The notes beneath the pieces were generated by a model. It ran no database searches. It worked only from the letters and a program-made list of their open reading frames with translations, and was not told where the DNA came from. Below are positions 55,163 through 63,922 of a stretch of 64,000 nt of DNA, piece by piece. The stretch's first letter is position 1, and the number at the start of each line of letters is the position of its first letter. The stretch spans positions 3,853,001 to 3,917,000 of the forward strand of contig NZ_CP011567.1 of assembly GCF_001655615.1 (NCBI RefSeq), read 5' to 3'. This DNA is from Pseudomonas sp. GR 6-02. Lineage in GTDB: Bacteria > Pseudomonadota > Gammaproteobacteria > Pseudomonadales > Pseudomonadaceae. Position numbers and translations under genes: made by a program.

Positions 55163-56185
55163 ATGAGTACGTCCAAGATCATCCGCCTGGGCCTCATCGG
55201 CGCCGGCCGCATGGGCAGTTTTCACGGCCAGACGGCCGCCCGGCACATCCCCGGCGCCTGCCTGGCCGCCATCGCCGACCCTACCCCCGGCCAGGCCGCT
55301 CGGTTGGCGGCAGAGTTGGGGGTGCAGAAGGTCTATACCGATCCACAGCAACTACTCGATGACCCGGAAATTGACGGCGTCCTGATCGCCGCCCCCGCCC
55401 GCAGCCATGCCGAACTGGTGATCAGTGCGGCCCGGGCCGGCAAAGGGGTGTTCTGTGAAAAACCCATGGCCATCACCCTCGACGAGGCCGACCGCGCTAT
55501 CGCCGCAGCCGCCGATGCCCGCGTGCCGCTGCAGGTTGGCTTCAATCGTCGTTTTGCCAAAAGCTTCCGCGCCGCCCATCTGGACGTGGTCGCCGGCCGT
55601 ATCGGTACGCCGCAACTGCTGCGCTCGCTGACCCGCGACCCGGCGCTGAACAATCCGGCCGCTTCGCCGCAGTGGGTGATTTTTCTCGAAACCCTGATCC
55701 ATGACTTCGATACCCTGCGCTACCTCAATCCCGGCGCCGAAGCGGTCGAGGTTTATGTCATGGCCGATGCGCTGATTGCACCGGACTACAAGAGCAAAGG
55801 GTTTCTGGACACCGCCGTGGTCACGATCCGTTTCGACAACGGCGCCATCGCCACCGCCGAGGCCAATTTCCAGGCCGTTTATGGCTACGATGTTCGGGGG
55901 GAAGTGTTCGGCAGCGCCGGCATGCTGACCATGGGCAGCGTCAATGACTCAGACCTGGTGCGCTACTTGGCTAATGGCATCCAGGCCGACACCCAACGCA
56001 TGGACACCGACCTGTTGCGGGATGCCTATGTGGCCGAGCTCAATCACTTTGTCGACTGCCTGCGCACCGGTGAAAAACCACTGGCCAGCGGTGAAGATGC
56101 CCGAGCGGCACTGACCATTGCCCGCGCGTGTATCGAGTCCGTCCAACAGGGCAAAGCAGTGCGCGTGCAAGGAGCCCGTTCATGA
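55163..56185 (+). CDS. mocA: Cyclitol dehydrogenase, Gfo/Idh/MocA family (MocA/IolG-like)
   Basis: A 340-residue NAD-dependent dehydrogenase close to inositol 2-dehydrogenase IolG. Rossmann motif LGLIGAGRMGSFHG (about residue 9), catalytic CEKPMAI (about residue 97) and the ETLIHDFDTLRYL helix that carries the Asp and His used in IolG (about residue 176). The DPALNNPAASPQWVIF loop differs from common IolG (HRNP), so the substrate may not be plain myo-inositol. First gene of the sigma-54 operon. In rhizobia MocA oxidises the inosamine ring. Confidence 0.85.
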   Translation: MSTSKIIRLGLIGAGRMGSFHGQTAARHIPGACLAAIADPTPGQAARLAAELGVQKVYTDPQQLLDDPEIDGVLIAAPARSHAELVISAARAGKGVFCEKPMAITLDEADRAIAAAADARVPLQVGFNRRFAKSFRAAHLDVVAGRIGTPQLLRSLTRDPALNNPAASPQWVIFLETLIHDFDTLRYLNPGAEAVEVYVMADALIAPDYKSKGFLDTAVVTIRFDNGAIATAEANFQAVYGYDVRGEVFGSAGMLTMGSVNDSDLVRYLANGIQADTQRMDTDLLRDAYVAELNHFVDCLRTGEKPLASGEDARAALTIARACIESVQQGKAVRVQGARS

Positions 56186-56970
56186 GTTTTATCCCGTTCA
56201 AACTGGCGATCAGCGCCGAGATGGTATTCCTCGACCTGCCGTTCACCGAACGCGTCAAACGGATTCACGCGCTGGGTTTCAGCGCCGAAATTTGGGACTG
56301 GACCCAGAAAGACATTCCGGCCCTGGTCGCCACCGGTGCCGACTTCACCTCCATGACCGGCTACATCTCAGGCAACCTGACCGACGCCGAAGGCATCCAG
56401 CATCTGCTCGACAGCGCACGGGAATCGCTGGCCGTCGCCGCACAACTGAATTGCCCGAGCCTCAACCTGCATGGCACAGGCTTGGGCGATAAAGGCTTGC
56501 CGGTCAAACCCGTGGCCCACACCACCGGACGCATGTGGTTGAGCGCCTGCAAGACCCTGGAAAAAATCGCTCGCCTGGGCGAAGACGCGGGCCGAGTGTT
56601 CCTGCTGGAAAACCTCAATACCGAAGTGGACCACCCTGGCACACCCTTCGCTCGCGCCGACGATACCCTGGCGCTGATCGAAGCCGTGGGCAGCCCGCAT
56701 TTGAAGATGAACCTGGACCTTTACCATGCGCAGATCGGCGAAGGAAACCTGATCGAACTGATCCAGCGCGCCGGCAGCGCCATCGGCGAAATCCAGGTGG
56801 CCGATGTCCCCGGCCGCATGGAGCCCGGCACCGGTGAAATCCATTATCCGGCCATTGCCAAGGCCTTGTTCGGCATGGGATACACCGGGGTCGTCGGGCT
56901 CGAGGGCTGGGCCAGCGGTGACAGCGAAGTGGCACTTGAGCGTTTTCGGCAAGCCTTCACGCTTGATTGA
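56182..56970 (+). CDS. TIM-barrel isomerase, hydroxypyruvate isomerase-like
   Basis: A 262-residue xylose-isomerase-like TIM-barrel protein. The metal-site motifs LLENLNTEVDHPGTPF (Glu), LKMNLDLYHAQI and IQVADVPGRMEPGTGEI follow hydroxypyruvate isomerase (Hyi) and IolI/IolE-type proteins. The ATG at 56182 overlaps the mocA stop (ATGA), so the two are coupled. Likely acts on the keto product of MocA. It is shorter than IolE/MocC (about 300 residues) at 22030. Confidence 0.85.
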   Translation: MSFIPFKLAISAEMVFLDLPFTERVKRIHALGFSAEIWDWTQKDIPALVATGADFTSMTGYISGNLTDAEGIQHLLDSARESLAVAAQLNCPSLNLHGTGLGDKGLPVKPVAHTTGRMWLSACKTLEKIARLGEDAGRVFLLENLNTEVDHPGTPFARADDTLALIEAVGSPHLKMNLDLYHAQIGEGNLIELIQRAGSAIGEIQVADVPGRMEPGTGEIHYPAIAKALFGMGYTGVVGLEGWASGDSEVALERFRQAFTLD

Positions 56971-57069
56971 GGACGCTGGCGCTCTCGGCGAATCTGATTC
57001 AGAGAGCGCCACAAACCTCACGTTTGATCTTGATGAATTTCAACTCATAACAACAAAAGGAAAACCATC

Positions 57070-57996
57070 ATGCGTCGCTGCACACTTCTATTTGCCACGC
57101 TGTTATTACTCGCCAGCCAATGGGCCGCCGCCAGCTATCGCATCGGCGTCAGCATTGCCAGGGTTGACGACAACTTCATGACCTATGTGCGCAGCGGCCT
57201 GGAAAATGCTGCCAGGAAGGAGAACGTCCAGATCCAGTTCGAGGATGCCCAGGGCGATGTGGTTCGCCAGCTCAATCAGATTCAGGGCTTTCTCGGTCAA
57301 AAGGTGGATGCCGTCATCGTCCTGCCCGTGGATACCGCCGCCACCGCCAACATGACCCGCGCAGCCGTCGAGGCGAAGATTCCTCTGGTCTACGTCAACC
57401 GCCACCCGGACGAACGCGTGCTGCCCAAAGGCGTGGTCACGGTGGCGTCCAATGACATCGAGGCCGGGCAACTGCAAATGCGCTACCTGGCCGACAAGCT
57501 GGGGGGCAAAGGCAACATCGCGATCATCATGGGCGACCTGGCACAGAACTCCACGCACGACCGCACCGAAGGGGTCAAACAGGTGCTCAAGGACTACCCC
57601 GGGATCAAAATCATCGAACAGCAAAGTGCCGAGTGGCAGCGCAACAAAGGGATGGACTTGACCAGCAATTGGCTGCTGGCTGGCACTGGCTTCGATGCCA
57701 TCGTCGCCAACAACGACGAGATGGCCATCGGCGCGGCCATGGCACTGCAGCAAGCCGGCAAAGCCAAGGGCGAGATTGCGATTGTCGGCATCGATGGCCT
57801 GCCCGACGGCCTGGCGGCGATCAAGCGCGGGATGTTGGTCGCCTCCGTCTTTCAAGACCCCAAGGCCCAGGCGACCAGCGCGGTACAAGCGGCCATCAAG
57901 ATGATCAAGGGCGAGCCGGTCGAAGCGGATGTCTGGGTACCCTTTCAGCTGATCACGCCGGATCAGGTGGCGATGTTTGAGCAGCATTACAAATAG
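57070..57996 (+). CDS. mocB: Periplasmic sugar-binding protein (MocB/RbsB-like)
   Basis: A 308-residue periplasmic-binding protein of the ribose/rhizopine type. Signal peptide ends AAAS (MRRCTLLFATLLLLASQWAA), then YRIGVSIARVDDNFMTYVRSG, the hallmark start of the family, with VDAVIVLPVDTAATANMTRAA and GTGFDAIVANNDEMAIGAAMAL. No transporter ATPase or permease follows: the next gene is a convergent regulator. It must use a permease encoded elsewhere or serve chemotaxis. Third gene of the sigma-54 operon (99 bases after the isomerase). Confidence 0.85.
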   Translation: MRRCTLLFATLLLLASQWAAASYRIGVSIARVDDNFMTYVRSGLENAARKENVQIQFEDAQGDVVRQLNQIQGFLGQKVDAVIVLPVDTAATANMTRAAVEAKIPLVYVNRHPDERVLPKGVVTVASNDIEAGQLQMRYLADKLGGKGNIAIIMGDLAQNSTHDRTEGVKQVLKDYPGIKIIEQQSAEWQRNKGMDLTSNWLLAGTGFDAIVANNDEMAIGAAMALQQAGKAKGEIAIVGIDGLPDGLAAIKRGMLVASVFQDPKAQATSAVQAAIKMIKGEPVEADVWVPFQLITPDQVAMFEQHYK

Positions 57997-58080
57997 CGTC
58001 AAAAGCCGATCGATGGCTGCCCTGCGGGACGGGGCAGCAATCGGGCCGGAAGTCAGGTGCGCAGAAGTGAAGGAAAGCCT

Positions 58081-59064
58081 TTATTTAACGAGCCGCTTTT
58101 CCTTGGAAGGTCTGTACCCGAAGTACGAGCTATAACACTTGCTGAAATGACTGGGCGACACAAAACCACAGGCCACCAACACGTCGACCTGGGACAGTTC
58201 GGTGTGCTGGAGCAGTCGCCGTGCTTCGGTGATGCGCAGTTCCATGTAATACCGCTGCGGCGTTGTACCGAGTTGCTCCTTGAACAAGCGTTCCAGTTGC
58301 CGCCGGGAACGGCCGGCATAGGCCGCCAGTTGCTCCAGCTCCAGAGGCTCTTCGAGGTTGGCGTCCATCAGCTTGACCACCTCGCGCAAGGGCGCGCTCA
58401 CACAGATATTTTCGGCCGGTTTGATGCGCCGATAGCGAGACTCCTCGAACGCCAGAATGTCCTCGATCCCCTCGACCAGGGCTTTATCGTGCAGGCCCTT
58501 GATCCAGTCCAGCGCCATATGAAATGCCCCCGAGGGGCTGGACGCGGTGAGGCGGTCGCGATCAATGACGTAGGGTTCACTGGTGACTTGCGTCGCCTTG
58601 GAGATTTCCGCGAGTGCGGGGCGATGTTCGGGGTGAATGGCGCAACGATACCCATCGAGCAAACCTGCGCTGCCCAGAAACCATGCGCCATTCCACAACC
58701 CGGCCAGGCAGACACCCTGGTTCGCCGCCATACGCAACAGGCTGATGAACTCGTCATCAGCCTTGAGCTCTGTCCTGTAGCCGCCACAAATCACCAGCAG
58801 ATCCAGGTCGTGAATGGCTGAAGCATCCAGACGTGCATCCGGCCGGATGACCAGCCCCAAATCGCTGATGACCTCGCCGTCGTTCAAACCGAACGTTCGC
58901 GAAGAGAACAACCTGGGTCGTAGAAGATTCGCGGTGACAATGGTGTCCAGTGCCTGGGTGAACGCGGGCAGCGAGAAATGCTCGAGCAGCACAAAGCCTG
59001 CCCGGGTCATACGAGCAGGCTCATCAGGGTTTTCATTCAGATAGCGGAGATTTTTTCCCTTCAT
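58081..59064 (-). CDS. GlxA/CdhR-type AraC regulator
   Basis: A 327-residue regulator with an N-terminal DJ-1/PfpI-like domain (AGFVLLEHFSLPAFTQALDTI..., LDLLVICGGYRTEL) and a C-terminal AraC helix-turn-helix (LEQLAAYAGRSRRQLERLFKEQLGTTP, VDVLVACGFVSPSHFSKCYSSYFGYRP). This pair of domains marks the GbdR/CdhR/SouR group, which in Pseudomonas controls glycine betaine, carnitine and sarcosine catabolism. The ATG at 59064 follows GCGGAGGC. It is downstream of the betaine-type transporter and racemase-like genes on the same strand. Confidence 0.9.
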   Translation of the reverse strand: MKGKNLRYLNENPDEPARMTRAGFVLLEHFSLPAFTQALDTIVTANLLRPRLFSSRTFGLNDGEVISDLGLVIRPDARLDASAIHDLDLLVICGGYRTELKADDEFISLLRMAANQGVCLAGLWNGAWFLGSAGLLDGYRCAIHPEHRPALAEISKATQVTSEPYVIDRDRLTASSPSGAFHMALDWIKGLHDKALVEGIEDILAFEESRYRRIKPAENICVSAPLREVVKLMDANLEEPLELEQLAAYAGRSRRQLERLFKEQLGTTPQRYYMELRITEARRLLQHTELSQVDVLVACGFVSPSHFSKCYSSYFGYRPSKEKRLVK

Positions 59065-59179
59065 GCCTCCGCTGAATTGGCGTCGTTCGATCAATGTTCG
59101 ACCCACTCGGTTACTGCGTAGATAAAGCCTAATGCTAACTGTAGAAGCGCAAAAAGCCCTAGCACCATTATGCGACCGA

Positions 59180-60178
59180 TCAAGCCAGTTGAAAGCCGTG
59201 ACGAAGCGGGTCTTTGTCATCGACAAAAATGGTGTTGTGGCCGGTGATCTGCGCCCAGCCGCAGACACTGGGCCTGATGCCGTCAAACGTACCGACCTTT
59301 ATCGATGATTCGACTTTCCCTTCGAAGATCGTCCCGATCAGGCTTTCATTGCGGAACGTGTCGCCTACCTTTAACCGTCCCTTTCCGACCAGTTGAGCCA
59401 TCCGCGCCGAAGTGCCGGTGCCGCCGGGAGACCGATCAATGGCTTTGTCGCCGTAGAACACCGCACTGCGGCCATCCGCCGCTGTACCGTGCCCATCGTC
59501 GCACCAGATGATGTGGTGAACGCCGCTGATTCTGCTGTTCTCGGGATGTTCGGGATGACAAACCTCTGCCAGGGCCGTGCGAAGCTTCTGGCTCAGGCTG
59601 ACGATGTCTGCCGTGCTCAGCCCTTGCAAGCCCGCCCAATTCTCCTGCGGCTCGACCACCGCATAGAAATTGCCGCCATAGGCAATGTCCACAATCAGCT
59701 CGCCGACGCCGGGCACATCGACCAGCACATCAGCGCTGTGCAGATAACTGGCTACGTTGAACAGGCGAATCGAGTCAACGAATTCGCCGCTCATGCTGTA
59801 GTCGACATCGACACGCCCCGCAGGCGTCTCGATGGCCAGCTTGCCAGGTTCGCGCGGCGTGACCAGGCCCTCTTCGATCACCACGGTCGACAAGCCTATG
59901 GTGCCCGCCCCACACATCGGCAGGCAGCCGCTGACCTCTATGAACAACGCACCAAAATCACAATCATCACGCGAGGATGGATAAATGATCACACCGGACA
60001 TGATGTCGTGCCCCCTGGGCTCGAACATCAACGCGGTTCGAACCCAGTCATGCTCGCGCACAAAGATCTCACGTCGTTCGGCCATCGACACCGACGGCAA
60101 CAGAGGCCCGCCACCTGCCACCACCCGCACCGGGTTACCGCAGGCATGGGAGTCAATGCAAAAAAAACTATGTCTCAT
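59180..60178 (-). CDS. Proline-racemase-superfamily enzyme with one catalytic Cys missing
   Basis: A 332-residue member of the proline racemase/hydroxyproline epimerase fold. The first catalytic cysteine is present (PMCGAGTIG, Cys89), but the usual His after it is Ala. The second cysteine of DRSPCGTGT is Gly (DRSPGGTGT, Gly252, codon GGC). Two-base racemisation needs both residues; trans-3-hydroxy-L-proline dehydratases keep one Cys and a Thr. So this is probably a dehydratase or another lyase, not a racemase. ATG 60178 chosen over GTG 60190. It lies 12 bases after the transporter permease gene, in one operon. Confidence 0.85.
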   Translation of the reverse strand: MRHSFFCIDSHACGNPVRVVAGGGPLLPSVSMAERREIFVREHDWVRTALMFEPRGHDIMSGVIIYPSSRDDCDFGALFIEVSGCLPMCGAGTIGLSTVVIEEGLVTPREPGKLAIETPAGRVDVDYSMSGEFVDSIRLFNVASYLHSADVLVDVPGVGELIVDIAYGGNFYAVVEPQENWAGLQGLSTADIVSLSQKLRTALAEVCHPEHPENSRISGVHHIIWCDDGHGTAADGRSAVFYGDKAIDRSPGGTGTSARMAQLVGKGRLKVGDTFRNESLIGTIFEGKVESSIKVGTFDGIRPSVCGWAQITGHNTIFVDDKDPLRHGFQLA

Positions 60179-60190
60179 GCTGAAACCCAC

Positions 60191-61039
60191 TCAAAGATGT
60201 TGGCTTGGGGAGTGACGTTGCAACGCGCCGCGTGACAGGCGATCCAGCAGCAGTGCAATAGCAACAATCGCCAGACCGGCACGCAGCCCTAACCCCATCT
60301 CCATCCTGGAGAGGCCTCGGGTCACTTCAGCCCCAAGACCTCCCGCCCCTACCAGACCTGCCAGCACCACCATCGCCAGGGACATGAGGATGCATTGGTT
60401 CAGACCAACCAACAGCGTGGGTGCGGCAGTCGGCAGTTCGATCTTGAACAGAATGTCCCTTGGCGAAGCACCGGAAGCCTGGCCCAACTCGAGCAGATCT
60501 TTTGGTAGCTGCTTGAAAGCAAGGGTCGTCAGTCTGAGCATCGGTGGGATGCCATACACAATCGTCGCGATGATTGCCGGCACGCGTCCCAGGCTGAAGA
60601 GAATCACAGCGGGAATCAGGTAAACCCACGGTGGCACGGTTTGCATGATGTTGAGGATCGGTAAAAACGCCTCGTCGACCCGCTTCACACGGGCCGCCAG
60701 GACACCCAGCGGAAAGGCGATGGCGACCGATATCAAGACCGCCACGGATACCAGCGCAATAGTCTGGATGGAAGCGACCCACAGTCCAGAGAACAAGCAA
60801 AAAGCCAACATCAAAGCAGCGAAAACAGCGACTCGCTTGTTAGCAAAAAAGAACGCCGCTACAACGACAATTCCAATGAATAAATAAGGATGGGGAGCAA
60901 GCAGAGCCGTTTCCACTGCGCCGAGTATCGCCTCGATGACGTGGCTAATGCCCATGAACAAGCCGTGTAAATTGGCGTTCAGCCAGTCAACAGCGGGTGC
61001 CAGAAACTCGCCTGGAGAAAATTGGATTTGCGTTGTCAT
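60191..61039 (-). CDS. ProW-like quaternary-amine ABC permease 2
   Basis: A 282-residue inner-membrane permease of the glycine betaine/proline betaine type. Membrane helices fill residues 50-270; the EAA-type loop is ELGQASGASPRDILFKIELP. The start overlaps the previous permease stop by 4 bases. Here the transporter has two distinct ProW-like permeases, where E. coli ProU uses one protein, so they probably form a heterodimer. Confidence 0.9.
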   Translation of the reverse strand: MTTQIQFSPGEFLAPAVDWLNANLHGLFMGISHVIEAILGAVETALLAPHPYLFIGIVVVAAFFFANKRVAVFAALMLAFCLFSGLWVASIQTIALVSVAVLISVAIAFPLGVLAARVKRVDEAFLPILNIMQTVPPWVYLIPAVILFSLGRVPAIIATIVYGIPPMLRLTTLAFKQLPKDLLELGQASGASPRDILFKIELPTAAPTLLVGLNQCILMSLAMVVLAGLVGAGGLGAEVTRGLSRMEMGLGLRAGLAIVAIALLLDRLSRGALQRHSPSQHL

Positions 61040-61884
61040 TGGGATTCTCCCATCCGGGACCGTGCAGCACTCTGGGCCAACCGATCCAGAATCATGGTCA
61101 GGATGACGATGGCTATTGCCGCGTTGATCGACTTGGCGATATCCAGTGTGCGTACCGCCCCGTAAATGGATTCGCCCAAACCACCAGAGCCGACGATGCC
61201 AGCGATCACCACCATGCCGAAGGCCATCATCAGGCTTTGATTAACCCCGGCCATGATGCTGGGCATGGCGAACGGCAAGCGGATTTTGAAAAACATCTGC
61301 CACCGGGTGACGCCGCTGGCATCCCCCAGCTCGATGAACTCCCGTGGGGTCATGCGAATCCCCAGGGAAGTCAACCGCATCGCCGGTGGCACCGCAACGA
61401 TGAAGGTCGCCAACAGTGCCGTGGCCGGGCCGTAGCCGAGCAGTGCAATGGCCGGCAGCAGATAGATGTAGGGCGGCAAGGTTTGCACCAGATCCAGACA
61501 AGGATCGACGACGCGATCAAAGGATGGCGCCAAACCAGCCAGCACGCCCAACGGAATCGCCACCACCAGTGCCAACACCGTGGCGGTCAGTACCAGGGCG
61601 AGCGTACTGACCGTCTCTGGCCACAAGCCAATGATGTCGCAGAACATCAACGCCAGACCGGTGAGAATCGCGAATCGAACGCCAACCGCTCGCCAGCCGA
61701 TCAAGGACAGGACAATCGCGATGACGTAATACGGCGGATAGGCAATGCACCACAGAACGCTTTGGTAAATGCCCTTCAGCAACGTATTAGCAGTGTCGAA
61801 CACAAACTCGCCGTTATCCATCAGCCATTCCAGGCTCGAGTTGACGGCCGAATCGAATTGGTTGGAAAAGTCAGGCGTGCTCAT
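61036..61884 (-). CDS. ProW-like quaternary-amine ABC permease 1
   Basis: A 282-residue permease related to the one that follows (EAA-type loop ELGDASGVTRWQMFFKIRLP, then PFAMPSIMAGVNQSLMMAFGMVVIAGIVGSGGLG). N-terminal soluble part of about 55 residues, then membrane helices. Start and stop overlap both neighbours by 4 bases. Same length as permease 2, indicating tandem duplication. Confidence 0.9.
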   Translation of the reverse strand: MSTPDFSNQFDSAVNSSLEWLMDNGEFVFDTANTLLKGIYQSVLWCIAYPPYYVIAIVLSLIGWRAVGVRFAILTGLALMFCDIIGLWPETVSTLALVLTATVLALVVAIPLGVLAGLAPSFDRVVDPCLDLVQTLPPYIYLLPAIALLGYGPATALLATFIVAVPPAMRLTSLGIRMTPREFIELGDASGVTRWQMFFKIRLPFAMPSIMAGVNQSLMMAFGMVVIAGIVGSGGLGESIYGAVRTLDIAKSINAAIAIVILTMILDRLAQSAARSRMGESQ

Positions 61885-62996
61885 GATTCCTCCAGAACAG
61901 TGGCGGCTGATGAGCCAGCGAACTCATTCGGAATACCTTGAACGCCACGCAGCAGATCACGCAACGTAATGACGCCGACCACCGCACCGTTATCCACCAC
62001 AGCGAGCGCATCGCGGTCGGACTTCATCGTCAAGCCGATCAGCTCGTTGATATCCGCGTCGGGCGAGGTTTTGGTCAGCTTGGCGATGTCGCAGCCAGGG
62101 TTCGCAACCTTGTAAGGCTCGACGGGTGTCATCACCGATTGAGCTTTGACCAGATGCAATCTGGAAATGCCTGCGACAAATTCCGCCACGTAGTCATCCG
62201 CCGGGTTCAGCACGATCTCCTCGGCAGTGCCCACCTGAATGATCGCGCCATCTTTCATGATCGCGATGCGGTCACCGATACGGATCGCCTCGTCTAGGTC
62301 GTGGGTAATAAAGACTGCGGACTTGCCGAGCTCCTTGGTCAGTTGCCGGAACTCGTCCTGCAACTGCCGACGAATCAAGGGGTCAAGCGCACTGAACGGC
62401 TCGTCCATCAGGATCACTTCAGGATCCGCCGTGATCGCTCGCGCCAGCCCTACCCGTTGTTGCATGCCACCGGACAACTCGCTGGGATAGCGCGAAATCC
62501 AGTCGCTCAAACCCACCTTGGCCAACGCCTGCTCGGCTACTTTGTAACGCTCGGCCTTGCCCACGCCTTGTACTTCCAGGCCAAACGCGGTGTTCTCCAG
62601 AACCGTGCGGTTAGGCAGCAAGGCAACGCTCTGAAAGACCATGCCGATGTGACGCGCCCTCACCTCCCGCAGCTCTGCGGGAGTCAAGGATGAAAGGTCT
62701 TTGCCTTTGACCAGAACCTTACCGGCACTGGGCGTGATCAGTTTGTTCAGAAGCCTGATCAGGGTGGATTTGCCACTGCCGGACAATCCCATGATGCAAA
62801 AGATTTCTCCTCGGCGAACCTGGAGACTGACGTCGGAGACCCCGACCACGCAGCTGTAATCTTGCAGGATCTGGGTCTTGGTCAGCCCCTGCTGAACGAC
62901 AGCGTTCATCGCAGCAGGTGCGCCTTTACCAAAGATTTTCCAGACGGACTGGCAATCTACCAGCACTTCGTTCGTGTCTATTTTGGGGGTTGTCAT
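61881..62996 (-). CDS. ProV-like quaternary-amine ABC transporter ATPase
   Basis: A 371-residue ATPase. Walker A GLSGSGKST, signature LSGGMQQRVGLARAI and Walker B VILMDEPFSALD are intact. The C-terminus carries a CBS pair (residues about 290-360, DRDALAVVDNGAVVGVITLRDLL), the ionic-strength sensor of ProV/OpuA ATPases. The N-terminal VWKIFGKGAPAAMNAV is family-typical. Second gene of the operon, 77 bases after the binding-protein gene. Confidence 0.92.
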   Translation of the reverse strand: MTTPKIDTNEVLVDCQSVWKIFGKGAPAAMNAVVQQGLTKTQILQDYSCVVGVSDVSLQVRRGEIFCIMGLSGSGKSTLIRLLNKLITPSAGKVLVKGKDLSSLTPAELREVRARHIGMVFQSVALLPNRTVLENTAFGLEVQGVGKAERYKVAEQALAKVGLSDWISRYPSELSGGMQQRVGLARAITADPEVILMDEPFSALDPLIRRQLQDEFRQLTKELGKSAVFITHDLDEAIRIGDRIAIMKDGAIIQVGTAEEIVLNPADDYVAEFVAGISRLHLVKAQSVMTPVEPYKVANPGCDIAKLTKTSPDADINELIGLTMKSDRDALAVVDNGAVVGVITLRDLLRGVQGIPNEFAGSSAATVLEES

Positions 62997-63073
62997 TTTC
63001 GTACCCGTCGAACCAGTTTTTCTGGTTTTTCTAATGAATCAAAGGGCGGCAGTGGCTTGGAAAAAGTCGTTGC

Positions 63074-63922
63074 TTATTTCTTTATGTCTTCCCAGCGCTT
63101 CAGCAGCTCGGCGTGGCTATCGGTCCAGCCTTTAACGGCCTGTTCCATGGTTTTGCCGTCCTTCACTTCACCATTGATTGCGGTGATGTCGTTGATCGGC
63201 ACATACACGCTGGCCATCACTTCACGTGCGTGCGGGTAGCTCTCTGTGAAACCCTTGTGACCGATCCAGTAGTAACCTTGTGGCGGCGGGAAAACGCCTT
63301 TTGGGTCTTTGAGGAACTTCAGGTCGAATTTCTGCGCCATCCACGACGGTTCCCAAACGGTGACCGCCACCCACTCTTTACGATCAACGGCCGATTTCAA
63401 TGCGGCGGTCATCGCTGCGGTACTGCCTTCGAGCAGTTTCAACTTGATGCCGTAAGCGCTGACGGCTTTGGTCGCATCGCTCATCAAGCCCGAACCCGGT
63501 TCGATACCGATGATTTTTCCGCCAAACTTTTCCGAGTTGTCGTTCAACTGATCGACAGAGTCGATATCCACATATTTAGGAACGGCGATACCTTGGTAGA
63601 GTCCATAAGAAACTGGGGACAGCTTTTCCAGGCGGTTCTTGTTTTTGCTCCAATAGTCGTTCGCTGCATAATCTGTTTGAGAGGCGAGCACTTGAATATC
63701 GCCCTTGGTCAGCGCCGCGTAAGCAATACCCCACTCGGAAAACTCAACAACTTTTACGCTATAACCGGAATCCTCAAGTACCTTTTTGGTAATACCGGTA
63801 ATAGGCGTCAAGTCTTCCCATGACAAGGTACCCATGGTGATCGTTTTTTCTTCGGCGTGAACTGGCAAACTCATTAAGCCAGCCACAGCGACAGCGCAGA
63901 TAGCCTTCCAAATCTTTTTCAT
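63074..63922 (-). CDS. Periplasmic quaternary-amine-binding protein (OpuAC family)
   Basis: A 282-residue substrate-binding protein with a signal peptide ending VHA (MKKIWKAICAVAVAGLMSLP). Trp residues that could form the aromatic box for a quaternary ammonium head are present (SWEDLTPI, WSKNKNRLE, WEPSWMAQ), together with IGIEPGSGLM, typical of the OpuAC family. First gene of the operon; the ribosome-binding site is GGAG before ATG 63922. Ligand probably a betaine (glycine, proline or carnitine type). The last 78 bases of the window are its leader and show no gene. Confidence 0.9.
   Translation of the reverse strand: MKKIWKAICAVAVAGLMSLPVHAEEKTITMGTLSWEDLTPITGITKKVLEDSGYSVKVVEFSEWGIAYAALTKGDIQVLASQTDYAANDYWSKNKNRLEKLSPVSYGLYQGIAVPKYVDIDSVDQLNDNSEKFGGKIIGIEPGSGLMSDATKAVSAYGIKLKLLEGSTAAMTAALKSAVDRKEWVAVTVWEPSWMAQKFDLKFLKDPKGVFPPPQGYYWIGHKGFTESYPHAREVMASVYVPINDITAINGEVKDGKTMEQAVKGWTDSHAELLKRWEDIKK

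Noticed and set aside
55070..55351. 93-codon minus-strand frame over the sigma-54 promoter
   Set aside because: Overlaps the promoter and the start of mocA; no domain.
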